From assembly GCA_014529385.2 (NCBI GenBank), contig CM043944.1, forward strand, positions 70,334,895 to 70,398,894: DNA of 64,000 bases, written 5' to 3'. Every line of letters starts with the position of its first letter. Position 1 is the stretch's first letter. Positions 35,401-46,800 of the stretch are shown here, in pieces. The notes under the pieces were generated by a model, which worked only from the letters and a program-made list of their open reading frames with translations, was not told the origin of the DNA and did no database searches. The stretch is from Adiantum capillus-veneris (taxonomy: Eukaryota > Streptophyta > Polypodiopsida > Polypodiales > Pteridaceae). The translations under genes and the position numbers were made by a program.

Positions 35401-36816
35401 CGTGCGCAGCTCCTCAAGCTGAAGAGGTAACTCAAGCCTCTGCCGCATCTCCTCAGTCACAAGACAAGGCATCTGTGCCCAAACCCGCTCCCTGCATGCA
35501 TCCTCCCTCTCTGACTCTGGCTCAGCCGACAGTAGCACACGGTAAAAGTCAGTAGCAACTGCACGCATATCCTCTGGCTCGCAAACAACTGACCCATCGG
35601 GTCTCCTCAACTGATTGACCTTGGCATGCGAGTGCCGAGGTCCCACTGTCTCAAAAAAAACACCTGTCACTCTGTCACCCACCCGAGTCCACTGAGATGC
35701 ATGCCGGTGGAAGGCAAACTCATGGCACCTCTCCTCTGTGCAAGCAAGCTCCTGTCGAGCCTGCTGAAGCTGCTCCTCCAACCATGGACTGTCTGGATGC
35801 TGCTCCTGCATCCTCTGTAGTGAAGCAATGCCTCGTCTGAGACGCTGCTCCTCCTCTCTCGCTGCAGCCCGTCGATCCAAAGACTCCTGGAGAAAGAAGT
35901 GGCTGAGCTGAGCTAGGCCTGAGGCCACTCTGTCTGCAGGTGGAGCCTGGCTGTCCATGCCCTCTGTCCAAAGAGCCTCGACCCTCTCTTTGAGTGCTGA
36001 GTCCAACAAGACCCGCTCTGGGATGCGAAGCATCGTGCTCCCACTCCTCTGCCTGTCTGCCACTGTGAGGATCACTGGTGCGTGGTCCGAGAAGGATGTC
36101 CCTGCCAGGATGCCCACCGATCCCCCCAAGTCACTGAAGTGGTCACTAGTGTAGAAGCGATCTATGCGCGATAGATTCACTCCTCCCACTCGGCGGTCCG
36201 ATCTAGAGAAGGCAAGACTCTCTGGAGGCCTCACAAAGCCAGAATGCTGCCATGTATCCGAGACCCTCAACGTCATACAAAACCTCTCCCAAGCTGCTAA
36301 CTCGACTCCATGCACAGTAGCATGGCTGCCTCCGATTCTGTCAGAAGGGTCCTCCAACATGTTGAAGTCCCCTCCTACACACCACTGGTCAACCTGTGGC
36401 AAAGACTCAACAATCTGTGACCAAAACTCTGCACGAGCACTCGCCACATTGGGCGCATAGATGTTCAGGAAACCCACAAGGCTACCCTGAACCTGCATAG
36501 TAATCCACTGAGCCCTGCCTGGTACAATAATCCCTCTGCCCACAATGGCCTGCTGTAATGAGTCCGCAATAGTCATACATACCCCACCCTGGATGCCTCC
36601 AGGTCCAAAAGCAGCTGACCAAAAGGTATCATAGCGTCCACGCAAAATCTGACCACATCGCGGGATGCGGCTCTCAGACAAATGGTGCTCCTGAAGCATA
36701 AGGAGATCAATCTCTCCTCCCACAAGGCATCGCTGAAGCTCCTGACGCAATCGGCCCCGCTGTCGCTGAAACTGGGGCCCACCGAGTCCCTGCACGTTCC
36801 ACGAGACGATCCTCAT
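32464..36816 (-). pseudogene. L1-A ORF2: endonuclease, reverse transcriptase, zf-RVT
   Basis: 4353 nt in one frame with a single TAG at 35226-35224, otherwise about 1449 residues. The N-terminal apurinic endonuclease shows SWNVQGLGG, LQEHHLSES, GGDFNMLEDPSDR and SFSDHAPVILTV. The RT domain shows WRPITILNSAYKILSK, QTGFVKERSILDNI, LLLDFEKAYDRVDW, RQGCPLAPFLFLFYAEAM and FADDSALYLEG. The C-terminal zinc-binding domain shows LFQWLVAHRATAVGSWL and CTACDQLVESQRHCLWDC. The stop lies just before the RT and a matching Lys codon is present in L1-B. Apart from this codon the protein looks complete. Confidence 0.93.
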
Positions 36817-38722
36817 GGGGGGCGAGAGAGAACAGATGCTGCCGCAGCAGCAAGACGAGCTATCTTCGAAGCAGGCTTGGATGGGGAGTAATCCGCATCC
36901 GAGCGTCCTCTAGATAGGCGAGACTGCAGTGAGTGCCTGGTCCAAGCCCAAGTAGAGCGAGCCGTGCGTAAAGCAACCTCCTCTGTCCAGGAGTCATCAT
37001 GAATGAATACATAGCAAGGCAAACACTGCGTATCAGCAAAAAAGTACACCACAATGTGTCTACATCCTGCTGAATCTGGGGGAGTCACCGCAAACTTGGC
37101 CAGTGGCCACAAAGTCTGTAGCAGATCTGTAACGCCAAGTTCTCCCATGTGGTGAGAGAACTCGAGAACCTGTGTATGCAACCATCCCACCACTGAGTCG
37201 AGGGACCACTCTGTCTCAGTCCTGCCACAGAGGGGGAAGGAGAAACCAACTGCTGAGTCCAAGGCCTTTGTCCCCCTAGCGGCGAGGAACAGAGCGTGGA
37301 CTCTGAAGCAGGCTGCCTCGTGGTCTGCTGCGGAATCGCCAAGAAAACGAGTAAACCCGTAATCGAAGAAATCCCAGCGGCGTCGGAGGTCAAAGCTTGT
37401 CAAACCACGAGGGATAGCTGCAAGAGGAGATGTCTGAATCTGCAATGGGGGCCGCATGAAGGGCTGACCCTCTCTCGCTAGGCGACTCGTGGCGAAGGCG
37501 CTGCCAAGAGATCTCCTGGCCGCCGGCAAGGGTCCAGTCTCCAGAGCCGACTGTGGTACTGAAGCAGGAGGAGGGGGAGAAGGGGCTGGGGGGGGGGCGG
37601 GGGAGAGGAGAAGCGGGGTGGGGCGGCAGAGACATGGGGGGGGCGAGGTGGGGAGTGAGCGGTAGCAGAGGGCGGGGGAGGGCATGAGGAGGAGGAGGGG
37701 AGATCGGAAGGCGGAGCGGCTGGCGAGGGTGAAGCGGAGGTGGAGGCTGGCGTAGGGGGCTCCTCCTGCTCAAGAGGACCAAAGCGGTTCCCCGTGGGAA
37801 CCCACTGCTGCTGAGTAGGCACCTGGGGGCCACTCTGAGTGCCAGGCTGTCGCTGTGGCCCCTGGCGTCGACGGCCACGGGCCTACTGCCACCCCTCCTC
37901 CGCTGGAGCCCCAGGCTCGGAGGGTGGCGCTGGATCTGTGCTCTGCGTCGCTGGCTGTGGCTGCGGCCCAGCCTTGGCAGGCTGGGGCTGAGGCTGCGGT
38001 GCGGGTCGTGGTCTCCTTCGTAGACAGGCCTTCGCTAGGTGGCCCATCTGTCTGCAAATGAAACACTGGTTCGGGAGACCCGAGTACTCCACACTCTGTC
38101 TAAACCAACCCCCACTCACCCGAGGCAGAAGGATGACCTTCGGGAGCGTGTGGGTATCTCTGAGCAAAACTCGAACTGAAGGGATGCCAGCCGCCTTGGC
38201 AGCTACTGATGCTGCCGTACGAGGTGTCTCCAGGACAGTTCCGATGGCGGAGCCAATCCTGGAGAGAAGTGGAAGGTACTCCCTCCGTAAACCCGGAAAG
38301 CAGACTGATATGGGGATGTCCGCCTCCTCTACTAGCACATCCGAAGACGGGTCAAAACCATGTCGCCACTGTCGAAAGTGGGCGCGTGCTGCTCGGATGG
38401 CCAATGGACTTATAGCTATGACCTTGGAGGCCATCTCGGAAGTCTCGAACTCAATCTGGTAGTACCCCCGTCCGAGAATCTGGATATCCAAGATCTTGCC
38501 CACCTCTGCGAGGAGGCGGGCCTGGAGAAGATCTCGCAGCTCTCCTCTGTTGGGACGAGTGCCGAGAACCTTGCAGATGACAGAAGTCGCCTGCAAGCGT
38601 TCTACCTCTGTGGCAAGGCTCGCTTGCTCTGCCGGCATAAGAGCAAGTCGAATGGTGGGCTCAGCGGGGTCGGGCGAGGGGGCTTCAGGCGAGTCCCTCT
38701 GAGGTGGAGGTGGAGCCTCCAT
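36813..38722 (-). pseudogene. L1-A ORF1 (DUF4283-like domain with CCHC knuckle)
   Basis: The first 279 codons (38722-37883) carry the plant-L1 ORF1 fold (LGTRPNRGELRDLLQARLL, LGRGYYQIEFE, ISVCFPGLRREYLPLL) and a CCHC knuckle CFICRQMGHLAKAC at about 38060. A TAG at 37885-37883 replaces a CAG seen in L1-B. The rest runs through a Pro/Ser-rich linker with frameshifts into a conserved C-terminal region (37685-36813: RRRWDFFDYGFTRFLGDSA, SPSKPASKIARLA). Its TGA overlaps the ORF2 ATG as ATGA at 36816-36813. Confidence 0.85.
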
Positions 38723-39103
38723 CTGTGTCTACCTCTGAGTCGAAGAAGCGGGCGATGAAGAAAATCTGCGAACGAGTACGCCAAGCACTTGTCTGAAGAG
38801 AAAGCGTTGCCGAGCCAGGTGCAGAAGACCTTCGGGAGCAAAGAGGACGGGGGGGGGGTGGGGTGGGGATGGCAACGCGAGAGGAGGGCAGCGGGCAGCC
38901 TGAGGGGCAGCGGGCAGCCTGAGGGGCAGCGCGAAGACAGGGGGGGGCAGCGGCGCGCAGGGGCAGCGGGTGGGGGGGGGGGGAGAGGTTAGCGCGCAGG
39001 GGCAGCGAGTGGGGGGGGGGGAGGGGCAGCGATGGCGCAGCAAGGGGGGGGGCGAGCAGCAGTAGCGAGCGTCCACTCCTACTCGATTTTTTAACCCTGA
39101 TTC
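38723..39103 (-). promoter_or_regulatory. L1-A 5' leader, iterated CGCTGCCCC-type repeats
   Basis: Very G/C-rich. On the minus strand it has repeated units such as CGCTGCCCCTGCGCGC and long C-runs. L1 promoters are internal and lie in this region by analogy; no specific element is identified. Confidence 0.6.
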
Positions 39104-39120
39104 CTAGTTTTTCCGTTTTT
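39104..39120. repeat. L1-A target duplication, right copy
   Basis: CTAGTTTTTCCGTTTTT, identical to 32304-32320. Confidence 0.85.
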
Positions 39121-39154
39121 GTTTTTGCCATTTCTGTTTCGAGTTGTCACTATG

Positions 39155-39608
39155 GCCACACGAGATCATTAGAGCGGAGTTAGCAACCCCCTCCCTATGG
39201 AGATAAAGGAGTCTCATTTATGTACACCTTATGGGAACTACCACAGACAAAGATGCCAAATTGGCCCTTGAGTCCTCTAGACACTTAGCTCTACAAAGGG
39301 ACACATCATGTTGGTATGCACAAATGTCATAGTTACACATACATGGCTTCATCACAGACAGCTTGCCTCCCTTCGAGTATTCCCTTGATGCGCCATCATT
39401 GTCTCTCGCATGGGTGGAATGGCTTTCTATAGAGAGCATCTTCTCCAACTCACAAGGAATAGGTTTGTAATTCAACCCAGCTATATGGATACCCATCTAT
39501 CTCATGGGTTACAGTGTGCAATTGATCAGATACGAACATCTTCACACCAACTTGAGCTTGAGACTGGTAGATTCAAAGGGATACTAGCAGCTAGCAGGAT
39601 ATGCCGCC
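39155..39608 (+). pseudogene. L2x LINE fragment C, region after RT
   Basis: Continuation of 31360-31873 after the hAT-like insertion. Frames give IRAELATP, LPPFEYSLDAPSLSL and HTNLSLRLVDSKGY, matching the full-length copy at 58450-58985. It is cut at 39609 by the A2 LTR. Confidence 0.8.
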
Positions 39609-40176
39609 TGTAGCTATGTCAGACTTTGTAAATAATTAATGTATTTACGAGAAAAGAATTATCTAATTAGTTGTGTACACATCAGAATAGCTCTAGCAGT
39701 TCTGGGGCCTCAGGTGCGCCCAAGTTTGGGCCAGAGCACCTCAGGGAGACCCTAGCAGAAAATACCCTGAAGCCCTAGTGATTGGGAAATCGGGTCTTCA
39801 ATGAAGGGGTAGGTAGTAGCCTCAGATTTCAGGTTCAGAAAATTACGCGCGCTAGTGCAAGCACAGGAATGAGATGGGATCCTTAGAACAACAGTAACCT
39901 TAAGGCTTGAATTATTTTTACGGCCTTAGGATAAGTCAATTAAATTATTTTAAATTGTCTATGCTGGACCAAATGGCCAAACAAGTGCGAATAGGTAATG
40001 CTAGAGCAGTGCTGGTACGGCATTGCGCTGGGGAGCAGCTAACATTTTCATTGGTTGCATCTATGTGTGCAGTTGTGCACTTAATTGCACATTTCATTAA
40101 TTAGCATAGGACTTTTAAAGTCAAAAGTTGAATGGTTTTTAAATTATTAAGTGTGCCATTTGGCACACTTACCCGT

Positions 40177-40219
<43 letters not shown>

Positions 40220-41121
40220 ATGCTAGCGCCCCCTCTTCTGGCTGGCTATATAAGAGCAGCCCCTTCCCCTCTTGCCAGGTTGGCAGTGCACTACCCCCCC
40301 TAAGTTGGACGTCCTCTACACAGTGAAGCTCTCCATTGAAGCTTGAGAGCAGCACCTTGTGGTGTAAGTGGAACCTTTGAGCACCCATCATCTAGAACAA
40401 GGCCTCTCATGGTTGTAGGCAGCTGTGGGAGAAGTTTCATCGCGTAAAGTAGTAGAAAACTCTCTTTCTCTTTCCTCTAGCTGCTGCAAATTCTCTGTTT
40501 TCAGCCCCTAATCACCTGTATTAGGGTAAATTTCAACAAAGCCTTAATAGAATCTTATTCCTCACTACCTACTCTACACATACACAAAGTTTGTTCCATC
40601 GCGAAAAGGACCTCCATTTCGGCATTGGAACGCGCTCAGGTAAAAATTTCTGTTTATGTGCAGAAAATTACAGCAAGCGTGTGTGCGTGCGTTTTGCATG
40701 TTTCTTTCGTGGGTTGACTGCAAGAATGATTATGTCCGAAGAGACACAGTTAGCGGAAGATAGAATCTCATTTATGAGAGCTTCCGATGAGTTTTGTGGA
40801 AGGTAGACTCTCGCCTACGAGAGCTTCCAAAAATCTCACAGAAGTGGAAAGCTACTCTCAGTAGTCAGAGAGGAGTTCTTCTACTCTCTCAATCAGAAGA
40901 AAAAAAAGGATAATAAAGAATAGAGGACGGGCTTTTGCCTTGTTCCTGTGCTTGTAAAAATTCTCCCTTAGTAATAAAGATATTCTCTTTATGGGGGGGG
41001 GGGGACCAACCCATCTTCAAGTCCCCAATGATGTGTCAAGCTTTCTCTCTTTCTCACCAAAGTCTCTTGAGTATATAAATTGCATTTAACAATTAGTTTT
41101 CGCTTCCGTATTTTTGTGATA
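39609..41121 (+). repeat. A2 chromovirus 5' LTR
   Basis: 1.51 kb, TGTAGC to GTGATA, clearly related to the A1 LTRs but more diverged. It carries a long (CT)n tract at 40182-40217, a good TATA box (TATATAAG, 40247-40254) 30 bases downstream of it, and AATAAA at 40973-40978. Confidence 0.92.
40247..40254 (+). promoter_or_regulatory. TATA box in A2 LTR
   Basis: TATATAAG within GGCTATATAAGAGC. The A3 LTR has TATAAGAG at the same place and A1 has the weaker TATTTAGG. Confidence 0.6.
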
Positions 41122-41122
41122 G

Positions 41123-41711
41123 TGGAATCAGAGCAAGGTTATCTCTCTCTTCCTTAAGGGATTGACGACCCTTGGCAGACTGCAAAAATGGGAGGACGTG
41201 AGATAGAGTTCTCTCTCCTTAAACAGCAGGTGGTAGAGTTGCAAAAAGCTCTCTCCCATCCAGAAGTCCAAAAGATTCTCCATACTCTTGAGAAAGGGAA
41301 GGAGAAAGTGCCGATGGGGTCCGGAGAAATCCCGCAAAACCCGAAGGCGCTAGAACCAAGGAAAGATCCTTTAATTGGAACCTCTGCATGCATGAGAGGC
41401 AGAGGAAACCTCCAGAACGTCATTTGCGGTTTAATCCAAAGGAGACAAAGATGTAAAATTTGACACCTATAATGGACGGCGTGATAATGACAAAGCTTTG
41501 GCTTTCATCCGCCAATTTGAAGTTGCATTTGCAGAAGGGAACTTTAAAGAAAGATCCAAGCTTCGCCATGTCAATATGTACCTGAAAGGATCGCCAGCAG
41601 TTGGTGGTTAACCCTGACCTTAGAAAATCGCAAACCCCAAGATTGGACTGTTTTCAAGAAGGAGTTCTACGCTCAGTTCCTTCCTCCAAACTATGAGGAA
41701 GAGGTAAAGAC
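41123..41711 (+). pseudogene. gag: A2 gag fragment with PBS
   Basis: PBS-like TGGAATCAGAGC lies at 41123-41134. ATG at 41188 opens MGGREIEFSLLKQQVVELQ, intact where A1 has a stop. About 210 bp of the gag found in A1 are deleted near 41440, after which FDTYNGRRDNDKALAF follows. The fragment ends abruptly at 41711 where A3's LTR begins, in inverted orientation. Confidence 0.85.
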
Positions 41712-42713
41712 TGTCACAAAAATACGGAAGCGAAAACTGAATGTTAAATGCAATTTATATACTCAAGAGACTTTGGAGAGAGAGAGAGAAAGCTTGACAC
41801 ATCATTGGGGACCAGAAGATGGCTGGTCCCCCCCCATAAAAAGAATATCTTTATTACTAAGGGAGGATCTTTACAAGCACAGGCACGGGGCAAAAGCCCG
41901 TCCTCTATTCTTTCTTGTCCTTTTTCTTCTGACTGAGAAAATAAAAGAACTGCTCTCTGACTACTGAGAGAAGCTTTCCTCTTCTGTGAGATTTTGGGAA
42001 GCTCTCGTAGGCGGAGTCTACCTTCCACAAAACTCATCGGAAGCTCTCATAAATGAAAGTCTATCTTCCGCTAATTATGTCTCTTTGGACATAATCATTC
42101 TTGCAGTCAACCCACGAAAGAAACATACAAAACACACGCACACACACTTGCTGTAATTTTTTGCACATAACCAGAAATTGTCACCTGAGCGCATTCCAAT
42201 GCCGAAATGGAGGTCCTTTTCCTGATGGAAATGCTCCAAACTTTGTGTATGTGTAGAGTAGGTAGTGAGGAATAAGATTCTATTAAGGCTTTGCTGAAAT
42301 TTACCCTAATACAGGTGATTAGGGGCTGAAAACAGAGAATTTGCAGCAGCTAGAGGAAAGCGAGAGAGAGAGTTTTCTACTACTTTACGCGATGAAACTT
42401 CTCCCACGGCTGCCTACAACCATGAGAGGCCTTGTTCTAAGTGATGGGTGCTCAGAGGCTCCACATACACCACAAGGTGCTGCTCTCAAGCTTCAATGGA
42501 GAGCTTCACTGCGTAGAGGACGTCCAACTTAGGAGGGGTAGTGCACTGCCAACCTGGCAAGAGGGGGAGGGGTTGCTCTCTTATAGCAAGCCAGAAGAGG
42601 GTGCGCTAGCTAGAGAGAGAGAAATGAAATGAAATGTTATATTAACGTCTTCAAAAGGCCAAAATGACCTATGAGACCAATCAGTTACAAAATAGTTACA
42701 AAATAGTTACAAA

Positions 42714-42756
<43 letters not shown>

Positions 42757-43235
42757 ATAGATAAGTGTGCCAAGTGGCACACTTACTTAATAATTTAAAA
42801 ACCATTCAACTTTTGACTTTAAAAGTCCTATGGTAATTAATGAAATGTGCAATTAAGTGCACAACTCCACACATTAGTTGTGCACACATAGATGCAACTA
42901 ATGAAAATGTTATCCTAAGGCCATAAAAATAATTCAGGCCTTAGGGTTACTGTTGTTCTAAGGACCCCATCTGATTCTTGTACTTGTACTAACACGCGTA
43001 ATTTTCTGAGCCTTAAATCTGAGGCTACTATCTACTCCTTCATTGAAGACCCGGTTTCCCAATCACTAGGGCTTCGAGGTATTTTCTGGTAGGGTCTCCT
43101 TGAGGTGCTCTGGCCCAAACTTGGGTGCACCTGAGGCCCTAGAACTACTAGATCTATTCTGATGTGCACACAACTAGTTAGATAATTCTTTTCTCGTAAA
43201 TACATTATTTATTTACAAAGTCTTACATAGTTACA
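41712..43235 (-). repeat. A3 chromovirus 3' LTR (inverted)
   Basis: 1.52 kb. On the plus strand it runs TGTCAC to AGTTACA. It aligns in reverse with 39609-41121. Its TC tract is split by a 95-bp LINE tail (42622-42716). AATAAA is present as TTTATTACT near 41850. Confidence 0.92.
42622..42716 (-). mobile_element. L2x LINE 3' end inserted in a TC microsatellite
   Basis: On the minus strand it reads TTGGTCTCATAGGTC, then CATTTTGGCC, CTTTTGAAGACG and TTAATATAACATTTCATTT. That is the 3' terminus of the L2x LINE seen at 54150-54209. It is flanked by GA repeats on both sides (42612-42621 and 42717-42752). The related A2 LTR has an uninterrupted TC tract at the corresponding place. Three direct copies of an 11-base unit (TAGTTACAAAA) lie at its 5' edge. 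Confidence 0.85.
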
Positions 43236-43247
43236 TCCCTCTTGGTT

Positions 43248-43664
43248 CTAAAGAGTTGACCTCAACTGTAGAGCATCAACATAATTGTGCAAGATGTCTG
43301 GGTAGTCCTTAAGATCGGACTCAGTCATCCATTTTGCATCTAAAGGGGTGTAATTCTTGAACTTGACTAAATACTTTCGATGTAGGCTCCCCGACTTTAG
43401 TTGTCTCTCAGAGTGGTGTATTATCTGTTCAGGTTGAAGGATTTCCTCAGTCTCTTTGACTTCTGGAGGATCTTCTTGTAGTGGCGGCACTAGAGGAGGT
43501 CCAACATATGGTCGGAGGAGACTTACATGAAAAGCATTATGGATGCGCCAGTGAGAAGGCAAATCCAATCTGAAAGTCATGTCATTGACTTTATCTGTAA
43601 TTTTGAAAGGGCCATAAAATCTATGGGAAAGTTTTACAACTTTCCCTTTTCCAACCCGCTTTTT
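43248..43664 (-). pseudogene. A3 integrase C-terminus and chromodomain
   Basis: The minus-strand frame 43580-43248 reads MTFRLDLPSHWRIHNAFH, then LLRPYVGPP and a chromodomain (EEILQPEQIIHHSERQL, KYLVKFKNYTPLDAKWM, ESDLKDYPDIL). Here the chromodomain is in frame with the integrase tail, unlike in A1. The upstream edge is the L1-B target duplication CCCGCTTTTT (43655-43664). Confidence 0.9.
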
Positions 43665-43815
43665 AGATCTTTTTTTTTTCCAAGAAAAAGATCCTTCTAT
43701 TAGTTAATGAAAACTGCCCATAGGGCTACATCCACCTCTGCAAGAGAGGGCTACAACAAGCATGATGGGGAGACTCTCCCAATGAAAAAAACAGCATATA
43801 TACAATGGGGCTAGA

Positions 43816-46800
43816 TCAAGAAATGGGAGGAGGGAAGAGCCACACAGTTGGACAGTAGTGCCATCTGAGCACCCCCTGGACCATGGTGTAGGAAGGCCCA
43901 GGGCACCAGAGTCGAAGGAAAGCCTCGCGGCGCTCCCGCATGCGGTCGGAGCTGCCCTGTAGTCCCTCAAGCTGTCCTCTGAGAGTATGGATCAGCTCTA
44001 GCCAAAAGTCACGAACAGTCTCTGCTGGTGGCACAGGGCGAGCCTCAAAGATGCGGAAACAACGGGCCCGCCAGATGAACCCAAGAGCTAGGCCGCTGAT
44101 GAGCTTCCAGCACTCCTCTCTCTCACTGCAACACTCCTGTGGAGTAAGATCTGTAGCAGGCTGGAGTGCAGGTCGCCCCCCCTATATCACTATCATCCTG
44201 CTGGTGGAAGATAGCTCAAACTGTAGTGCCGGGCCCGTGAGAGTGGACCAAGCCGCTGCCCCCCAAGTGTACTGTCGAGCCGCGGAGAGGGCAGGCATCA
44301 GCCGAAGAACTCGTAGCCACACTTGCTGGGCAGAAGGACAGTCCCAAAGACAGTGTCGCTGACTCTCCACCAACTGGTCACAGGCTGTACATGCAGCCGA
44401 GAGACCACTATGCACAAGCAAGCTCCCTACTGCTGTGGCTCTGTGTGCAACCAACCACTGGAACAAAGTGACGCGCCTCGGCTGTCTGGAGTCCCACAGC
44501 CTCTGCCAAAAAGCTGCCAAGAACTCAACTGTGAGACCCTCCTCCTGCCAATGATGTGCTGCAGCAGGGCGGGCCTCTCTCTGCGCTGCAAGTATATGAC
44601 GTCCAAGCCGAACAGTGTACTGAAAGAAAGGGACTCCTGGGCGGTCTGCAGAAGAGAAGGGGTCCCTCCATAGCCACTCACCAGGATCCCACTGTACTCG
44701 TGCCAGTGGACAACACTCCCAAGCCCATAGCCTCCAGTGTCCTGTCTCGAGAGCCACTGGGTCAGGGTCTATGACGCAAGTCCTCCCACAGATGCCCACA
44801 ACTCGGATCCTCTGGAAACAACACTCTGCTACCTGCGGGGCCTCTACTGTAACTCGCTGTAATCGTCCCCCACCCTGAAGCTCAAAGAACAGGGCTGGGA
44901 CAGTCTCTGAACAAGCCCTGACTGAGATGAGAACCTCCAGTCGTGTGAAGGCTCCCATCCATCGGGGTGCTACTGGCTCGAGAGGCGTGAGCCACTCAGC
45001 TGGAACTGACTCTAAGATGTCCTGATACATGCTCTGAACCCCTCTCATGCCCTGTAGCTGGACACCCTGCACCTCCTCTGACAAACCTGTGAACTCTAGC
45101 CAGTCACCTAGAGAGCGTGCTGGACCTGCTGCCATGGGACCCCATGAAACATGAGGCCTACTCCCAACCAGGTGGCCTCTCTGAGTGCTAACCATGGGGT
45201 TCCAGACGAGGGGCTGTCGTAGGCGCTCCTCCGTGCATGTCGGTTGTCTCTGCTCTAGGCCACGCCGTAAGAGCTCCCAAGAGCGAAGCAAACTCACAGC
45301 GAATCGGTCCTCCAGTCTCCTGCTCAAACCAACTCGGCGCAACTCTGTAAAGATCCATCTGGTCGAAGGTTGCCAAGGGCCTCCTGACTGAGGCACCCTG
45401 GCACGAAGCCTCTGCAGCAAGAACTCTTACCAGGGCTCCTCGCCTGGAAGAAGTCCTCTGACGACGAACTTCCCAAGAAGGGCTCTGCTCTGCTGTGCTG
45501 GATCAATGATCCCAAGCCCTCCCTAAGAACAAGGAAGTGTGATGACCGACCAAGCCACCTTGGCTCGGGCAACCTGAGTGTCGCGACCTGACCAAAGGAA
45601 GTTCCTGATCAGCCTCTCTACCTGGCTGATACAAGAACTCGAGAAGATCCAGCAAGAAGTGATGTACCACATAGTTGCCAACAACACCTGGTTGGCAACT
45701 ACTACTCTACCAGCCAGCGAAAGTCGTGCTGAGCTCCAGTGGAACAGCTTTCTCCTGATGGACAGGAGAAGAGGAGCAATCTGCTGCTCGGGGGACAAAT
45801 CCAAATCAACCTGACAACCCAAGTATCAAACTGCAGTCCCTGGGGGAATCCACCTGAAAACCTCTCCTAGCATCCACTCTGGCACAGGAGCACTGCCAAC
45901 CGAGAAAGCCACTGTCTTTCTCCAGTTGATCAATGGACCCGATGCACAGCAGAAGGTCTCAAGAGCCTGCCCACACCTGTGTAAATTGGCCTCCTGGCCC
46001 TCTAAGTACCAGGCTGAGTCGTCGGCAAACTCAGCGGCCAGAAGCTCATCTCCCCGTATCGGGAGTGCTAAGCCCCTCAAACCAACCTGCTGTGACATCA
46101 AAAATCTGCTCATCGCCTCCGCATAGAACAGAAAGAGAAAGGGGGCAAGAGGACAACCCTGTCTGACCGATTGTGTGAGCATGAAGCGCTCACCTCTACC
46201 TCCTGCCAAAATCACCTGACTGTGAGGCTGTCTGTACAAAGCCGACACCCCTCTGATCCAAGCATCTGAAAAGCCCATCCTGCGAAGCGTGCCCTCTAGA
46301 AAGTCCCAGTCAACTCTGTCGTATGCCTTCTCAAAATCGAGAAGAAGAATCACAAGGTCCTCCCCACGGAGACGTGCCAGGGCAGAAGCCTCCCAGAAAG
46401 TGAAGATGTTGTCAAGGATACTGCGTTCCTTGACAAAACCTGTCTGAGTCCCATGTATAAGGCTCTCCAAAAGTGGCTGAATCCTCAAACTTAGAGCCTT
46501 GGCAAGAATTTTGTAGGTTGAGTTGAGGATGGTGATGGGGCGCCACTGTCGAATCTCATCCAAGGAGCCACCCTCCTTTGGAATTCGGCCTCACTCATGC
46601 TATTCGGCATCACTCCTGTGTGCAAAATGTACTGAAAGGCACTACAAAGATCTGGGCCAAGCAAGTCCCAGTACTCCAAGAAGAAGATGGGAGTCAGCCC
46701 ATCCACACCTGGACAACTACCACGAGGAAGGGCCCTAAGAGCCGTGTGCAGCTCCTCAAGCTGAAGAGGTATCTCCAGCCTCTGGCGCATCTCCTCAGTC

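Larger units (their letters stand above)
32321..39103 (-). mobile_element. Near-intact L1-type LINE (L1-A)
   Basis: 6.78 kb on the minus strand: a GC-rich 5' leader (39103-38723), ORF1 (38722-36813), ORF2 (36816-32464), a short 3' UTR, and an A-run tail (plus-strand T-run 32321-32328). A 17-bp duplication flanks it. The closest relative in the window is L1-B, of almost the same length. Confidence 0.95.
31874..39154. mobile_element. hAT-like non-autonomous DNA transposon (contains L1-A)
   Basis: The outer tips are CATAGTAACA (31874-31883) and TGTCACTATG (39145-39154), inverted repeats that match at 9 of 10 positions, with an 8-bp duplication GCCACACG. Without the L1 insert the element is about 480 bp and non-coding. 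Eight-base duplications are usual for hAT elements; the tip is not a textbook hAT end, so the superfamily is an inference. It splits the L2x LINE reading frame, and removing it rejoins that LINE. Confidence 0.75.

Noticed and set aside
37390-38066. Overlapping minus- and plus-strand frames across the L1-A ORF1 linker
   Set aside because: They are shadow frames of a GC-rich Pro/Ser linker; only the frame continuing the ORF1 C-terminal domain is meaningful.
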